Shown here: positions 30,049 through 39,047 of the stretch, one piece after another | Layout of the letters: each line of letters starts with the position of its first letter | How positions within the stretch are numbered: the first letter of the stretch is position 1 | Assembly: GCF_001279725.1 (NCBI RefSeq) | Contig: NZ_LGDE01000226.1 | Location: 62,001-126,000 of the forward strand | Origin: Streptomyces sp. WM4235 | GTDB taxonomy: Bacteria; Actinomycetota; Actinomycetes; Streptomycetales; Streptomycetaceae | DNA: 64,000 bases | Direction of reading: 5' to 3' | Program-made: the position numbers and the translations under genes | Notes under the pieces: model-generated | Told to the model about the DNA's origin: nothing | The model's database searches: none | What the model saw: the letters and a program-made list of their open reading frames with translations, nothing else

Positions 30049-31302
30049 ATGACAGTCCCGGCACAGCGGTACGAAGACCGACCGGGGGCCGAGCTGGCCG
30101 ATCCGGCCTTCTGGCAGTCACCCCCGCAGACTCGGCTGGCGGCTTTCGCCCGGCTGCGGGCGCTCGATTCCCCGGTGTACGTGCCCGAGGGCCGGGATCG
30201 GGGCCACTGGGCCCTGGTGCGGCACGCGGACGTGCAGGAGGCGAGCCGGCTGCCCAAGGTGTTCGCGAGCGCGCCCGGGGTCACGACCCCGGAGCCGCCG
30301 CGTTGGGTACGGGCGTTGTTCGGGGACTCCATGGTCAACCTGGACGGCCCCGACCACGCGCGGTTGCGCAAGGTCGTGCAGCGGGCCTTCACCCCGAGGC
30401 TGTTGGCCGCGGCCGAGGAGGACATCCACGCGGTGGCGGCCAGGATCGTGGACGACGTGCTGGACGAGCGGCCCGACGAGTTCGTCTCGGCGGTGGCTTC
30501 CCGGCTGCCGCTGGAGGTCATCTGCAACATGATGGGCATCCCGCAGGCCTACCGGGCCGAGATCGCGGACCGGGTCAACCACGCCTCCGAACACATCGGC
30601 GTGGAGCGGGGTCTCGCCGCCCGGCTGCGGATGCCGGGGCGCGGGTTGCGCGCGCTGGCCCGGATGCAGCGGATGGTCGCGGGCATCGGGCGGGAACGGC
30701 GCAGGAATCCGACCGACGACCTCATCTCGGCGCTGGTCTGCGCGAACGTGGACGGCCAGGCCCTGGGTGCCCGGCAGCTCGGTGCGTTCTTCTCGCTGTT
30801 GATGGTGGCCGGCGTGGAGACGACCCGGAACGCGATCACGCACGGGCTGACCCTGCTGACCGATTTCCCGGACCAACGCGATCTGCTGCTGTCGGACTTC
30901 GAGGCGTACGCGGACGGCGCGGTGGACGAGATGATCCGCCACTCGACGCCGATCATCCAGTTCCGTCGCACGGTGGTGGCCGAACACGACCTCGGCGGGC
31001 ACCTGTTCACGCCCGGCGACAAGGTGGTGCTGTACTACGCCTCGGCCAACCGCGACGAGGCGGTCTTCCCCGACCCCGACGCCTTCGACATCACCCGCTC
31101 GCCCAATCCGCACCTGGGGTTCGGGGGCGGCGGTCCGCACTTCTGCCTGGGCGCGCATCTGGCCCGGGTGGAGATGAGGTCACTGTTCCGGGAGTTGCTG
31201 ACCCGGCCTGTGGGGCTGCGCGCGGTGGGCCTGCCGGATCTGGCGGGTTCGAACTTCGACAACCGGGTGCGTTCGCTCCGCTTCGCCTTCGAACAGCCGT
31301 GA
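30049..31302 (+). CDS. Cytochrome P450
   Basis: This 417-aa protein has all core P450 marks. MVAGVETTRNAITHG (about 250-264) is the I-helix with a Glu-Thr pair. DEMIRHSTPI gives the E-x-x-R of the K-helix. FGGGGPHFCLGAHLAR holds the heme-binding Cys366. It is a soluble class I bacterial enzyme, most like the CYP families acting on sterols or fatty-acid-like substrates (NHASEHIG, RRNPTDDLISALV), needing ferredoxin and reductase. No ferredoxin gene is near. ATG 30049 follows GGAAGAAGG. No secondary-metabolite genes adjoin, so its substrate stays open. Confidence 0.95.
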   Translation: MTVPAQRYEDRPGAELADPAFWQSPPQTRLAAFARLRALDSPVYVPEGRDRGHWALVRHADVQEASRLPKVFASAPGVTTPEPPRWVRALFGDSMVNLDGPDHARLRKVVQRAFTPRLLAAAEEDIHAVAARIVDDVLDERPDEFVSAVASRLPLEVICNMMGIPQAYRAEIADRVNHASEHIGVERGLAARLRMPGRGLRALARMQRMVAGIGRERRRNPTDDLISALVCANVDGQALGARQLGAFFSLLMVAGVETTRNAITHGLTLLTDFPDQRDLLLSDFEAYADGAVDEMIRHSTPIIQFRRTVVAEHDLGGHLFTPGDKVVLYYASANRDEAVFPDPDAFDITRSPNPHLGFGGGGPHFCLGAHLARVEMRSLFRELLTRPVGLRAVGLPDLAGSNFDNRVRSLRFAFEQP

Positions 31303-31395
31303 CGCGACCGGCCACCGGGATTGGCCACCGCGACCGGCCACCGGGCGGGCTGGGAGCCCGGCGGCCGGAGCGTGGGCGGTGGCGCCGGGGCCGTG

Positions 31396-31890
31396 TCAGC
31401 CGCGCAGGCTCTGCACCGTGAGCACGCAGTGGGCACTGCTGGTCAGCACTTCCTCGTCGCCCGCGAAGGCCTGGAGCACCTCCGCGGAGACCGGCTGCCC
31501 GGGAACGGCCTCGGGCCAGGCGCGGGTGGCGAACAGGAAGTAGGCCTGCCCGCTCTCGTGGGCGGCGGCGACCCACTCCGGCGGGGCGGTGCAGGTGGCG
31601 TTGAGACCGGGCAGGGTCAGCGCGATCTGGTGGTCGGCGAGCAGGATCTTCACCGGGAAGGTGGCCGCCTTGAGGGTCCCGTCCATGACCACGTCCCCGA
31701 TCGGCAGGCCGATCTCCTCCAGGAGACCTCGGGCGGCCGCCTCGCCGGCCTCCTTGCCGCCCGGGCCGTCGCCCAGGGTGTAGGCGAGGAGGTACGGGAT
31801 GTCGTGACCCTCGGAGGGGTCACCGATCCAGGCGAGCACGGAAAGGGTGCCGAGCTGGGACCGGTCGATTTCGGCTTGGGTGGAAGTCAT
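31396..31890 (-). CDS. DUF5949 family protein
   Basis: This 164-aa soluble protein starts MTSTQAEIDRSQLGTLSVLA and contains WIGDPSEGHDIPYLLAYTLG, FPVKILLADHQIALTLPGLN and LQAFAGDEEVLTSSAHCVLT. I recall this pattern as DUF5949, a Streptomyces family of unknown function. No motif with known chemistry is visible. ATG 31890 is the start. It is convergent with the P450 gene; the 93 bases between (31303-31395) are GC-rich with GCCACCGGG repeats that may form a terminator. Confidence 0.72.
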   Translation of the reverse strand: MTSTQAEIDRSQLGTLSVLAWIGDPSEGHDIPYLLAYTLGDGPGGKEAGEAAARGLLEEIGLPIGDVVMDGTLKAATFPVKILLADHQIALTLPGLNATCTAPPEWVAAAHESGQAYFLFATRAWPEAVPGQPVSAEVLQAFAGDEEVLTSSAHCVLTVQSLRG

Positions 31891-31946
31891 GCGCCGCACC
31901 TTAGTGGCCTCTCGGCCACCCCCTCGCGGCCTTTCACCCGAGCGGG

Positions 31947-32558
31947 CTATACGGCCCAGAATCCCCCTCCGGAATTCGCCTGCATGTTCGCGTCCTGGTA
32001 CTGGAGCCGTACGACGCGCGCGCTTTCCGGGATTTCGAACGCCACCCATCCCTCGGCCCGCTCACCGACCTCCAGGGAATCGAAGACGAGGGGTTTGCCG
32101 GTTGTCAGTTCGCCGGTGGGCACGACCGCGTGGCGCTGTCCCGCGCCGTCGTACGCCCACATGCTCCCGAGAGCCCCGTACGAGGCTCCCCCCACGTTGA
32201 CGAACGACATGGAGGCGGCCACCCAGCGCTTCCCGGCGGTCGGTGCGAAGTTCTTCTCGACGCTGACGGCCGGGTCCACGTACGCGTTGAGCACGACCTG
32301 GAGGTGCTGCCCCACCTGCCGGCCCGGCACCCGTACGGAGTCACCCACACGGGCGTCCTTCGCGGTCGCCCGCACCACCGCCGGGCCGGGTGCGGCCGGG
32401 TCGCCGTCGGCTCCCGGCACCCCGTCGTCCACCGGGACGGCGGGTACCGCCGCAGGGGCCACGGCGGCCCCTTCGGGCACGCTCTGACAGGCGGTGGCGC
32501 CCATCAGCAGGAGGGGCAGGAGGGCGGCTGCGGCGAGGACGGAAGCGGGCTGACGCAT
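31947..32558 (-). CDS. Putative lipoprotein, DUF4352-like
   Basis: This 203-aa protein has a signal peptide (MRQPASVLAAAALLPLLLMG) ending in a plausible lipobox ATAC with Cys24, then a Pro/Ala-rich spacer. A beta-rich domain (about 60-203, VGQHLQVVLNAYVDP, RWVAASMSFVNVGGASYGAL, LTTGKPLVFDSLEVGERAEG, WVAFEIPESA) recalls DUF4352/immunoprotective extracellular domains. It is probably anchored to the outer face of the membrane. GAAGGG precedes ATG 32558 by seven bases. Its function is unknown. It is divergent from the DUF6299 gene at 32723. Confidence 0.75.
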   Translation of the reverse strand: MRQPASVLAAAALLPLLLMGATACQSVPEGAAVAPAAVPAVPVDDGVPGADGDPAAPGPAVVRATAKDARVGDSVRVPGRQVGQHLQVVLNAYVDPAVSVEKNFAPTAGKRWVAASMSFVNVGGASYGALGSMWAYDGAGQRHAVVPTGELTTGKPLVFDSLEVGERAEGWVAFEIPESARVVRLQYQDANMQANSGGGFWAV

Positions 32559-32722
32559 GCGGGATCCCTTCGGGGATCTTCGGGGGATGTATTCCGGTCA
32601 GTTTCACGCGCCCGAGCGGGCAATTGCACACACCGACACGAGCGTAGGGAGCGAGTTGCCCGCCAACTGCCAGCAGAATGCTTCCGGCAGCATCCCGCCA
32701 TCCGCTTCCCACTGGAGGAAAA

Positions 32723-33166
32723 ATGGTCATGTCCGGCCGCCGAATTACTCTCGCGGCGCTCTCCGCGCTGGCCGCCGCCTCGGTATTCACCACTCCGGCG
32801 AACGCCACTGTTTTCAACCAGGAGATTTCCGTACAGCCTTACGCCCACATCACCGAGGAAGGCTCCGTCACCCTTTCCGGGACCTACCTCTGCGAGGGCT
32901 CGTCACCCAGAGGGGCGGTCCAGATCAAGGCGACCGTCGTTCAGGAGGGTCTCCGCCTCACCATCGCCGCCGGCGACGCCCGCTGCGACGGTGAGCGGCA
33001 CCGCTGGGAGGCGCGCGGCTCCGTGCGCTTCACGCCGGGCCTGCACGCCGGTCGCGCCGAGGCCGTGGCGCAGCTTCAGGAGGTCCACTTCTCGGGGCTG
33101 ATGCCGCGTTCGATCGACACGCTCGCCGAGGACGGCAGGAAGATCGAGGTGTTCGACCACCGGTGA
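32723..33166 (+). CDS. DUF6299-like secreted protein
   Basis: The protein (147 aa) has a signal peptide (MSGRRITLAALSALAAASVF, cleavage near PANA-TVF, about 32), then ISVQPYAHITEEGSVTLSGT, YLCEGSS...QIKATVVQE and RFTPGLHAGRAEAVAQLQE. The single-domain beta fold with two Cys (LC...ARCDG) matches my memory of DUF6299. GGAGG at 32714 precedes two possible ATGs, 32723 and 32729; either yields the same mature protein. Probably secreted; its role is unknown. Confidence 0.72.
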   Translation: MVMSGRRITLAALSALAAASVFTTPANATVFNQEISVQPYAHITEEGSVTLSGTYLCEGSSPRGAVQIKATVVQEGLRLTIAAGDARCDGERHRWEARGSVRFTPGLHAGRAEAVAQLQEVHFSGLMPRSIDTLAEDGRKIEVFDHR

Positions 33167-33297
33167 TCCCGGCGCCGACGCCGACCGGTCCGGTAGCCGC
33201 CGCTACCGGATCCTCGCCGTGAACGGCCGCTACCGGGTCCTCGCCGTAGCCGGCCGGGACCGGAGCCCGGTCGCCGGCCGCGACCGGATCCCCCGCG

Positions 33298-33441
33298 TCA
33301 ACGGCACTCCGGGGCGACACCGGTCATCGACATGAACGCCACCGTCTGACACCCGGGGTCCGAGTGCGGACGCCCCGTCGTCCAGTCCACCGCCTTCGGC
33401 ACCCCGGCCGCCAGCAGGAGCAGGGCCAGGATGCCCGTCAT
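33298..33441 (-). CDS. Small secreted or membrane peptide (47 aa)
   Basis: ATG 33441, with AGGGG upstream, opens MTGILALLLLAAGVPKAVDW then GCQTVAFMSMTGVAPECR and stop. The first 18 residues form a signal-like hydrophobic helix and the rest has two Cys that could pair. It lies in the 369-base gap between the DUF6299 gene and the PP2C gene, with the same strand and codon bias as the PP2C gene upstream. Nine codons (MKRILLCAA) with stop precede it. No family is known to me; that it is expressed is a guess. Confidence 0.42.
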   Translation of the reverse strand: MTGILALLLLAAGVPKAVDWTTGRPHSDPGCQTVAFMSMTGVAPECR

Positions 33442-33535
33442 CGCGCCCCTGTTCAGGCGGCGCACAGCAGAATCCGTTTCATGGCGGCATCATCACTCCC
33501 CCTCCGGCAGGCCACAACTCGGGGTGATCGTCCGG

Positions 33536-35626
33536 TCACTCCGCGCCCGGCCGCACGCCCCCGGCGTCGAACTCGCACCAGACGGCCTTTCCGTCGCCCC
33601 GGGACTCCACCCCCCAGTGCGTGGCCAGCGCGTCCACCAGCAGCAGCCCGCGTCCCGTGGTGGCCGACTCCCCCGGGGTGCGCCGGCGGGGCCACACGCT
33701 GGAGCGGTCCTTGACCCACAGCCGGATCCGCCGCACCGGTTCCGGCAGCACCTCCATGGTCAGCACCGCTCCGCCGTCCGTGTGCAGCAGGGCGTTGACC
33801 AGCAGTTCGCCCGCTGCCAGCTCCACGTCGTCGGCGAGTTCCGCCATGCCCCAGTCGCGCAGGGCCTGCCGCAGGGCGTAGCGGGCCTCCGAGAGGCCCT
33901 CGGGGTCGGCCTGGTGGATGTACTGGTGGATGCGGGGCGCCCGGTGCGTGCCCGGGTCGGGAGCCCGGCGCAGCACCAGCAGGGCCACGTCGTCGCCTGA
34001 GCCCCAGCGTTCCCAGAGCCGGTCGGAGAGGTGGTCGGCGAGCGCCCCGGCCTCCTGGGGGCCGCTGCGGACGGCGTGGGCCAGTGCCTCCATGCCCTGG
34101 GTGATGGCGGTGCCCGGTTCCTCCACGAGCCCGTCGGTGCACAGCACGAGGGTCTCGCCGGGCACCAGGTCCAGCCGGGTCTCGGGGAACTCCTCCCGTT
34201 CGAAGATCGAGGCGAGTCCGAGGGGCAGGCCGCCGCGCACGTTGGGCCAGCCCGTTCGGCCGTCCGTGTGGCGGATCAGCGGTCCGAGGTGGCCCGCGCG
34301 GACGGCGCGTACCCCTCCGGTCTCCAGGTCCACCTGCGCGTACATGCAGGTCGCGAAGCGTTCGGTGTCGAGTTCGGCGAGGAAGCGGGAGGCCCGGGCC
34401 AGCACGGTGGACGGCGGGTGCCCCTCCCCCGCGTAGGCGCGCAGGGCGATGCGCAGTTGGCCCATGATGGCGGCGGCGTGGGTGTCGTGGCCCTGCACGT
34501 CGCCCACGACGATGCCGACCCGGTCGCGGGGCAGCGCGATCACGTCGTACCAGTCGCCGCCGACCTCGCGCCCGCTCCAGGCGGCGTGGTAGCGGACCGC
34601 GATCTCGCCACCGGTGATCTCAGGGATCCGGCGCGGCAGCATCGACGCCTGGAGGCCGGTGGCGAACTCCCGTTCCTGGTCGAAGAGCAGGGCCCGCTGG
34701 AGCGACTGGGCCACGATGCCGGCCAGGCCCAGGCAGAGGTTGCGTTCCTCGGGGCTGAACTCGCTGAGCCGCTTGTAGAAGAGGACCAGTCCGCCGATGG
34801 CCTTGGCCTGCGCGATCAGCGGCAGGTAGGCGGCCGCGTCGTAGCGGATCCGGTTCAGGTAGTCCGTGAACATCGGGAACTCGGCCGCCAGCTCGGACAG
34901 CGAGGTGACGAACCGGGCCTTGCGGCTGAGGACCGCCTGCGACAGCGGCAGCGAACCGTCCAGCCGGGTGAATCTGCGCTCGTTGAGGATCTCCAGGGAC
35001 TCCCCGCTCAACGCGATGATCTTGATGGCGCCGTTCTCCACGAGCCCGAGGGCGAGCCCGTCCGCGCCGAGCCGTTCCAAGGCTCCCGTGCCCGTCAGGG
35101 TGGCCGTCACATCGTCCACGGTCACGGCCCGCGACAGGGCCTCGGTGGTCCGCTGCACGATGGTGGCCTGCTGGGCGCGGGCCGACTCCAGCTTCCGCAG
35201 CACCGTGAGGTGGGCCAGCTCGGCCGTCGCGTCCCGGACGATGCCGACGATCCGCAGGGGTCGACCGTCGGGGGCGCGCAGCACCCTCCCCTGGATGTGG
35301 GTCCACTGGTCGCGGCCGTCGCGCCGGCGCACCGTGAAATAGGAGCCGTACGTCTCCTCACCGCTGTCCAGCACCCCGACCACGGTGTCCGCGAGCCGCG
35401 CGGTGTCATCGGCCGGAACCCGCAGCCCCAGGCCCTCGGGGGTGTGGTCGAACTCCTCCGGCTCCAGGTCGAAGACGACCAGGCCGGCCTCGTCGAGCGA
35501 CACGGTCCCCGCGCCGAGGTCCCAGTCGTAGCTGCCCATGCCGTTCAGCGCGAGCCGTTCCCCGGCTCCGGTCACGGGCATGCCGCCGTCCGGCGCGGGT
35601 CTGTCGGGTCGCTCCGCCGCTGCCAC
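33536..35626 (-). CDS. PAS-GAF-PP2C/SpoIIE phosphatase with C-terminal ATPase domain
   Basis: This 696-aa protein is multi-domain: PAS (about 28-140, NGMGSYDWDLGAGTVSLDEA, TYGSYFTVRRRDGRDQWTHI), GAF (about 160-315), SpoIIE-type PP2C (about 330-545) and a histidine-kinase-like ATPase (about 560-690). Catalytic metal residues appear in REVGGDWYDVI and VVGDVQGHD (Asp pairs), and LVLCTDGLVEEPG is typical. The ATPase has AAGELLVNALLHTDGG (N-box). Such proteins dephosphorylate anti-anti-sigma factors and can bind sigma-regulators, controlling stress sigma factors. GTG 35626 lies 12 bases after the small upstream gene, so both are probably cotranscribed. Confidence 0.9.
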   Translation of the reverse strand: MAAAERPDRPAPDGGMPVTGAGERLALNGMGSYDWDLGAGTVSLDEAGLVVFDLEPEEFDHTPEGLGLRVPADDTARLADTVVGVLDSGEETYGSYFTVRRRDGRDQWTHIQGRVLRAPDGRPLRIVGIVRDATAELAHLTVLRKLESARAQQATIVQRTTEALSRAVTVDDVTATLTGTGALERLGADGLALGLVENGAIKIIALSGESLEILNERRFTRLDGSLPLSQAVLSRKARFVTSLSELAAEFPMFTDYLNRIRYDAAAYLPLIAQAKAIGGLVLFYKRLSEFSPEERNLCLGLAGIVAQSLQRALLFDQEREFATGLQASMLPRRIPEITGGEIAVRYHAAWSGREVGGDWYDVIALPRDRVGIVVGDVQGHDTHAAAIMGQLRIALRAYAGEGHPPSTVLARASRFLAELDTERFATCMYAQVDLETGGVRAVRAGHLGPLIRHTDGRTGWPNVRGGLPLGLASIFEREEFPETRLDLVPGETLVLCTDGLVEEPGTAITQGMEALAHAVRSGPQEAGALADHLSDRLWERWGSGDDVALLVLRRAPDPGTHRAPRIHQYIHQADPEGLSEARYALRQALRDWGMAELADDVELAAGELLVNALLHTDGGAVLTMEVLPEPVRRIRLWVKDRSSVWPRRRTPGESATTGRGLLLVDALATHWGVESRGDGKAVWCEFDAGGVRPGAE

Positions 35627-35638
35627 GCGTCACACCAC

Positions 35639-35866
35639 CTAACGGCCGGGCCAGCACGGCTGGGAGATCAGCCGCTCCCACTCTTCGTCAGGATGCCCCG
35701 GAAGGGTGCGTCCGGCCTCTCGCCAGCGCTTCAGCAGGGAGAGGTAGATCGTGGACTGGTCACCGGGGCCGAAGGTCGCGCCCTTGGGCCGGCCCGGCGG
35801 CTGTTCCGCACGGCTGGCGGGGATGCGTACCCAGCCACGGCCGCCCTGTGCTCGCTCCGCGCCCAT
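35639..35866 (-). CDS. Small hypothetical protein upstream of PP2C gene
   Basis: This 75-aa protein (MGAERAQGGRGWVRIPASRA..., then STIYLSLLKRWREAGRTLPG and HPDEEWERLISQPCWPGR) is basic at the start and has a helical C-terminal half. No family was recognised. ATG 35866 is preferred over an in-frame ATG 15 bases earlier. The 12-base gap to the phosphatase start and shared strand suggest an operon and a linked role, perhaps as its partner. Confidence 0.6.
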   Translation of the reverse strand: MGAERAQGGRGWVRIPASRAEQPPGRPKGATFGPGDQSTIYLSLLKRWREAGRTLPGHPDEEWERLISQPCWPGR

Positions 35867-35909
35867 CGCGACCCCTCTCACCTCTCACCGTGTACCCGTC
35901 TCACCGCGG

Positions 35910-37184
35910 CTACGCCTCGGGGTGCCCGGCGGCGGCCCGGTCGAGCCGGTCGCCGGGGGCGGAACCCGGCAGTCGACCCCGGGCTCCGAGCCTCCCCAGG
36001 ACTCCCTTCACCAGTCTCCCCGCCGTGAAGCCCGCACCGTGCACGAATCGCATGGAAGGGCCGAATGAGGGAGCCGTCAGCAGACCCGCGAAGAACAGCC
36101 CGGGCCACGATGATTCGAAGCCCGCGCTCAGCTCGGGCGTTCCGCCGCCGCCCACGGTGCGCAGCGCGGTCCGCAGCCCGACGTCCAGCAGTTCCAGTCG
36201 GCGCAGGTCGGGGGCGAATCCGGTGGCCGAGATGACGTGCGAGGTGTCGAGGACGACGGACTCCCCGGTCGCGGAGGTCAGCTCCAGTCGGGTGTGGTCG
36301 CCCACCGCGACCGCCCGGTGCAGATGGCGGCCGAGCAGCACCGGTACCCGCTGTTCGAAGCGGTCCCGCAGCCACCAGGCGCCGGCGGGCCCCAGCGCCG
36401 TGGCGGCGATGCGTTCCCGGGTCGCCGCGGGCAGCCGGCGCACCGCCCACGGCAGTTCCGACCACACCCAACTGCGCCATCCCGTGCCCAGCCCGCTGTG
36501 CGGGTCGCGCAGGGCCCGCAGCGGGGACCGTTCCAGGGGCTGCGGGACGGTGTTCCAGTTCAGCCGGGGCCGCCGGGCCACCAGACACGGTCGCGCCCCG
36601 GCCTCCGCCAGCAGGGCCGCGGTCTCCAGGGCCGCCTGCCCGGCCCCGAGCACCGCGACCTCCCGGCCGGCGAACCGGGTCAGGTCGCGGTGGCCGCTGC
36701 TGTGCGAGTAGTGGGCGGCCGGCAGGTCCCGCAGTACGGCGGGGAAGTTCACGAACGGCATCACCCCCACCGCCAGGGCGACGGTACGGGCGAACAGCGG
36801 CGGCCCCTGCGCGGTCCTGATCCGGAAGCCGCCCCCCTGCGGGGTCAGCTCCGTGACCGTCACCTCCTCCACCTCGGGCGCGGCCCTCCCGGCGAACCAG
36901 AGCCCGTACGCGCTGAAGGTGCCGATCGGCAGCGGTCCGCCGTGCTCGGCCCGCACGCCCCGGCCGGCGCAGTAGTCGGCGAGGGTGTGCCGCCCGCCGG
37001 GCGCGGACAGGTTGGATGACCAGGGCTCCGACTTCAGGTACATCCCCTCGGGCATGTGGTCCCGCCAGGACGCCATGGGCCGCCCCAGTACCCGTACACG
37101 GAGTCCGGCCGCCGCGGCGTGCGCGGCGATCGACAGCCCGTACGGCCCCGCGCCGACCACGACGAGGTCGTCCATTCGTGTCAT
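35910..37184 (-). CDS. FAD-dependent NAD(P)-binding oxidoreductase
   Basis: This 424-aa flavoprotein has the FAD-binding Rossmann motif VVVGAGPYGLSIAAHAA (about 7-23) and the second dinucleotide fold at VAVLGAGQAALETAALLAEA (about 170-189). The ATG motif VISATGFAPDLRRLEL (about 318-333) is also typical. It is of the flavin-containing monooxygenase/lysine N-oxygenase type (Pyr_redox_3). Substrate unknown. GGAGGG precedes ATG 37184. It is followed after 43 bases by the small gene of the PP2C unit, and preceded by the ATP-grasp gene (95-base gap), so all may share a transcript. Confidence 0.87.
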   Translation of the reverse strand: MTRMDDLVVVGAGPYGLSIAAHAAAAGLRVRVLGRPMASWRDHMPEGMYLKSEPWSSNLSAPGGRHTLADYCAGRGVRAEHGGPLPIGTFSAYGLWFAGRAAPEVEEVTVTELTPQGGGFRIRTAQGPPLFARTVALAVGVMPFVNFPAVLRDLPAAHYSHSSGHRDLTRFAGREVAVLGAGQAALETAALLAEAGARPCLVARRPRLNWNTVPQPLERSPLRALRDPHSGLGTGWRSWVWSELPWAVRRLPAATRERIAATALGPAGAWWLRDRFEQRVPVLLGRHLHRAVAVGDHTRLELTSATGESVVLDTSHVISATGFAPDLRRLELLDVGLRTALRTVGGGGTPELSAGFESSWPGLFFAGLLTAPSFGPSMRFVHGAGFTAGRLVKGVLGRLGARGRLPGSAPGDRLDRAAAGHPEA

Positions 37185-37278
37185 CGCTGTCCCTCCAATG
37201 TCATGGCCGACCGCCCCGGACGGGCCCGCCCGGGGCGGGGGTGGTCACCGGATGAGGCGTGTCACCGGATGAGGTGTG

Positions 37279-38916
37279 TCACCGGCTCACCAGCTCGTCC
37301 GGTTCGGCCGCCTCCGGCGGGGCCGGGCGCGCGGCAGGTCCGCCGGCGCCCTCGGACGCCTGTTCCCGACCGCGTTGACGGGGCGCGCGCACCACGGCCC
37401 GGGCGGTACGGCGGCCCTGCTCGGGGAAGCCGCGCAGGACCCGGGCCCCCTTGCCGAAGCCCCGGCCCAGGAACGCGGTGACCATCGCGACGAACGGCAT
37501 CACGTCGTCCGAGGCGAACCAGGCCGCCTCCACCTCGGCGCGCCGGTCCCTCGGCGCGGCCCGCGCCGGCCCAGCGGTGGCCGGCCCGGTCGCGGCGGAC
37601 CCCGGCCCCCCGCCGTCACTCCGGCCCGGGGTCGCGGCGCCTTGGCCCACCCGGTGCTCCGCCGCCCGGCCGGGCCGGTCCGGCCGCGCCGGGTCCGGGA
37701 TCACGACCCCGTCCCGGGAGCCGCCGGCGGCCGGGGCCGCGCCGGGCTCCGGGGCCGGGTTCCGGACCGGGTGCGGCCGAGACGCCGCCCCCCGCGCCGC
37801 TCCCCGCCCCGGCCGCGGGGCGAGCGGCAGCCGGCGTCCGCGTACCGCCGCCAGCAGCGCGTAGTTCTCCGCGACGAACACCCGGCCCGGCCCGCCCGAG
37901 GGGGTCGGTACCCGTTGCCCCGTCAGGTCCAGGTACATCGCCTGGACCACGTCCAGTCCGCCCGTGTCCGTGAACAGCCGGAACTGGGCCCCGGGACGCG
38001 GGTTGAAGTCCACCAGCCGGAAGCAGCCCCGCTCGTCGCGTCGGAAGTCGAGGTCCAGGATCCCCTGGTAGCCGAGGCGTTCGGCGAGCCGTAGCCCCGC
38101 CTCCTCCACCGCCGGGTCCGGCAGCCACCGTCCGACGGCCGTCAGCCCAGTCCGCACCGGCCAGGACAGTTCCTTGCGCCCGGACCCCACGAGCAGCGGA
38201 TGTCCGCCCCGCGCGAAGGCCCCGTGGAAGAACCAGTCGGTGTCCTGACCGGCTGGCAGGAACCGCTGGAGCAGCAGCCGGCTGCCCGCCCGCGCCGAGC
38301 GTTCGTACAGGCGTCGCGCCTCGGCCGCGCTGTGCAGCAGCGTGGTGCTCCGCAGCCCCTCGCCCGCCGGAAGCAGCCACGGCCGGCTCCACTTCGCCAC
38401 CACCGGCAGCCCCAACCGCCAGGCGGCCTCGGACGCCTCGGCCCCGCTCGCCGGGATCACCGTCTCGGGGTGCGGGATGTCCCACCGCGCGCACAGCCGC
38501 GACAGTTCGGCCTTGTCGGCCACCCGCGCGGGCAGTCCGTCCGGCTGATGGGGAATCCGATACCGCTCGTCGAGCGCCGGGGCGATCCGGGCGACTGCGA
38601 TGGCGCTGAGGTCGTCCATCGCGACGAGCACCGCGGGGCGCCCGATCCGCTCGGACACGGTGAGCAGGCAGTCCAGCAAGGCTTGCGGGGTCTCGGGGTC
38701 GAGCCCGCCGACCGGCCCGGGATGCACGGCGCGCAGATACCGCGAGCGCCTCACCGGACCTCCCCCGGCCTCGACGACTACATGGACCTCCACGCCTTTG
38801 CGCCCAAGGGATCTGACGGCGCCGAGGGTTCCGTGGTGGAACGGGTTGCGATCGAGTCGGAGCAGAACGGCGGGCACATGGTTGGCGAACGCGTGCATGA
38901 AAACGGTGTCTTTCAC
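37279..38916 (-). CDS. ATP-grasp carboxylate-amine ligase-like protein
   Basis: This 545-aa protein has an ATP-grasp core (about 105-335): DKAELSRLCARWDIPHPETV (substrate lid), LGLPVVAKWSRPWLLPAGEG (ATP Lys), LLQRFLPAGQDTDWFFHGAF and LDLDFRRDERGCFRLVDFNP, whose Asp/Asn bind Mg. RPGAQFRLF follows. It resembles 'carboxylate-amine ligase' proteins of Streptomyces, making amide bonds on a carboxylate via acyl-phosphate. A Pro/Ala/Arg-rich linker (about 370-465) leads to a short C-terminal segment (AAWFASDDVMPFVAMVTAF). GTG 38916 is the call; ATG 38898 is possible. It is divergent from the glycosidase gene. Confidence 0.8.
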   Translation of the reverse strand: MKDTVFMHAFANHVPAVLLRLDRNPFHHGTLGAVRSLGRKGVEVHVVVEAGGGPVRRSRYLRAVHPGPVGGLDPETPQALLDCLLTVSERIGRPAVLVAMDDLSAIAVARIAPALDERYRIPHQPDGLPARVADKAELSRLCARWDIPHPETVIPASGAEASEAAWRLGLPVVAKWSRPWLLPAGEGLRSTTLLHSAAEARRLYERSARAGSRLLLQRFLPAGQDTDWFFHGAFARGGHPLLVGSGRKELSWPVRTGLTAVGRWLPDPAVEEAGLRLAERLGYQGILDLDFRRDERGCFRLVDFNPRPGAQFRLFTDTGGLDVVQAMYLDLTGQRVPTPSGGPGRVFVAENYALLAAVRGRRLPLAPRPGRGAARGAASRPHPVRNPAPEPGAAPAAGGSRDGVVIPDPARPDRPGRAAEHRVGQGAATPGRSDGGGPGSAATGPATAGPARAAPRDRRAEVEAAWFASDDVMPFVAMVTAFLGRGFGKGARVLRGFPEQGRRTARAVVRAPRQRGREQASEGAGGPAARPAPPEAAEPDELVSR

Positions 38917-39047
38917 CTAGTCGGACCAAGCGGGGGTGGTGTGCGCCTGCGAATGGCCTATGCAGCGGTCACCGGACAGGCCATTCGTCGGATGTGATGC
39001 CTAACGTCGTTGACAAGCACACCGGTTCGGGAAGCTCGGGAGACGCC

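Noticed and set aside
30049..31302. Secondary-metabolite gene cluster around the P450
   Set aside because: No synthase, ferredoxin or tailoring genes adjoin; one P450 is not evidence of a cluster.
26544..31421. 1625-codon plus-strand frame covering mscL to the P450 gene
   Set aside because: It crosses several well-supported genes in other frames. Such long frames arise from GC bias at third positions.
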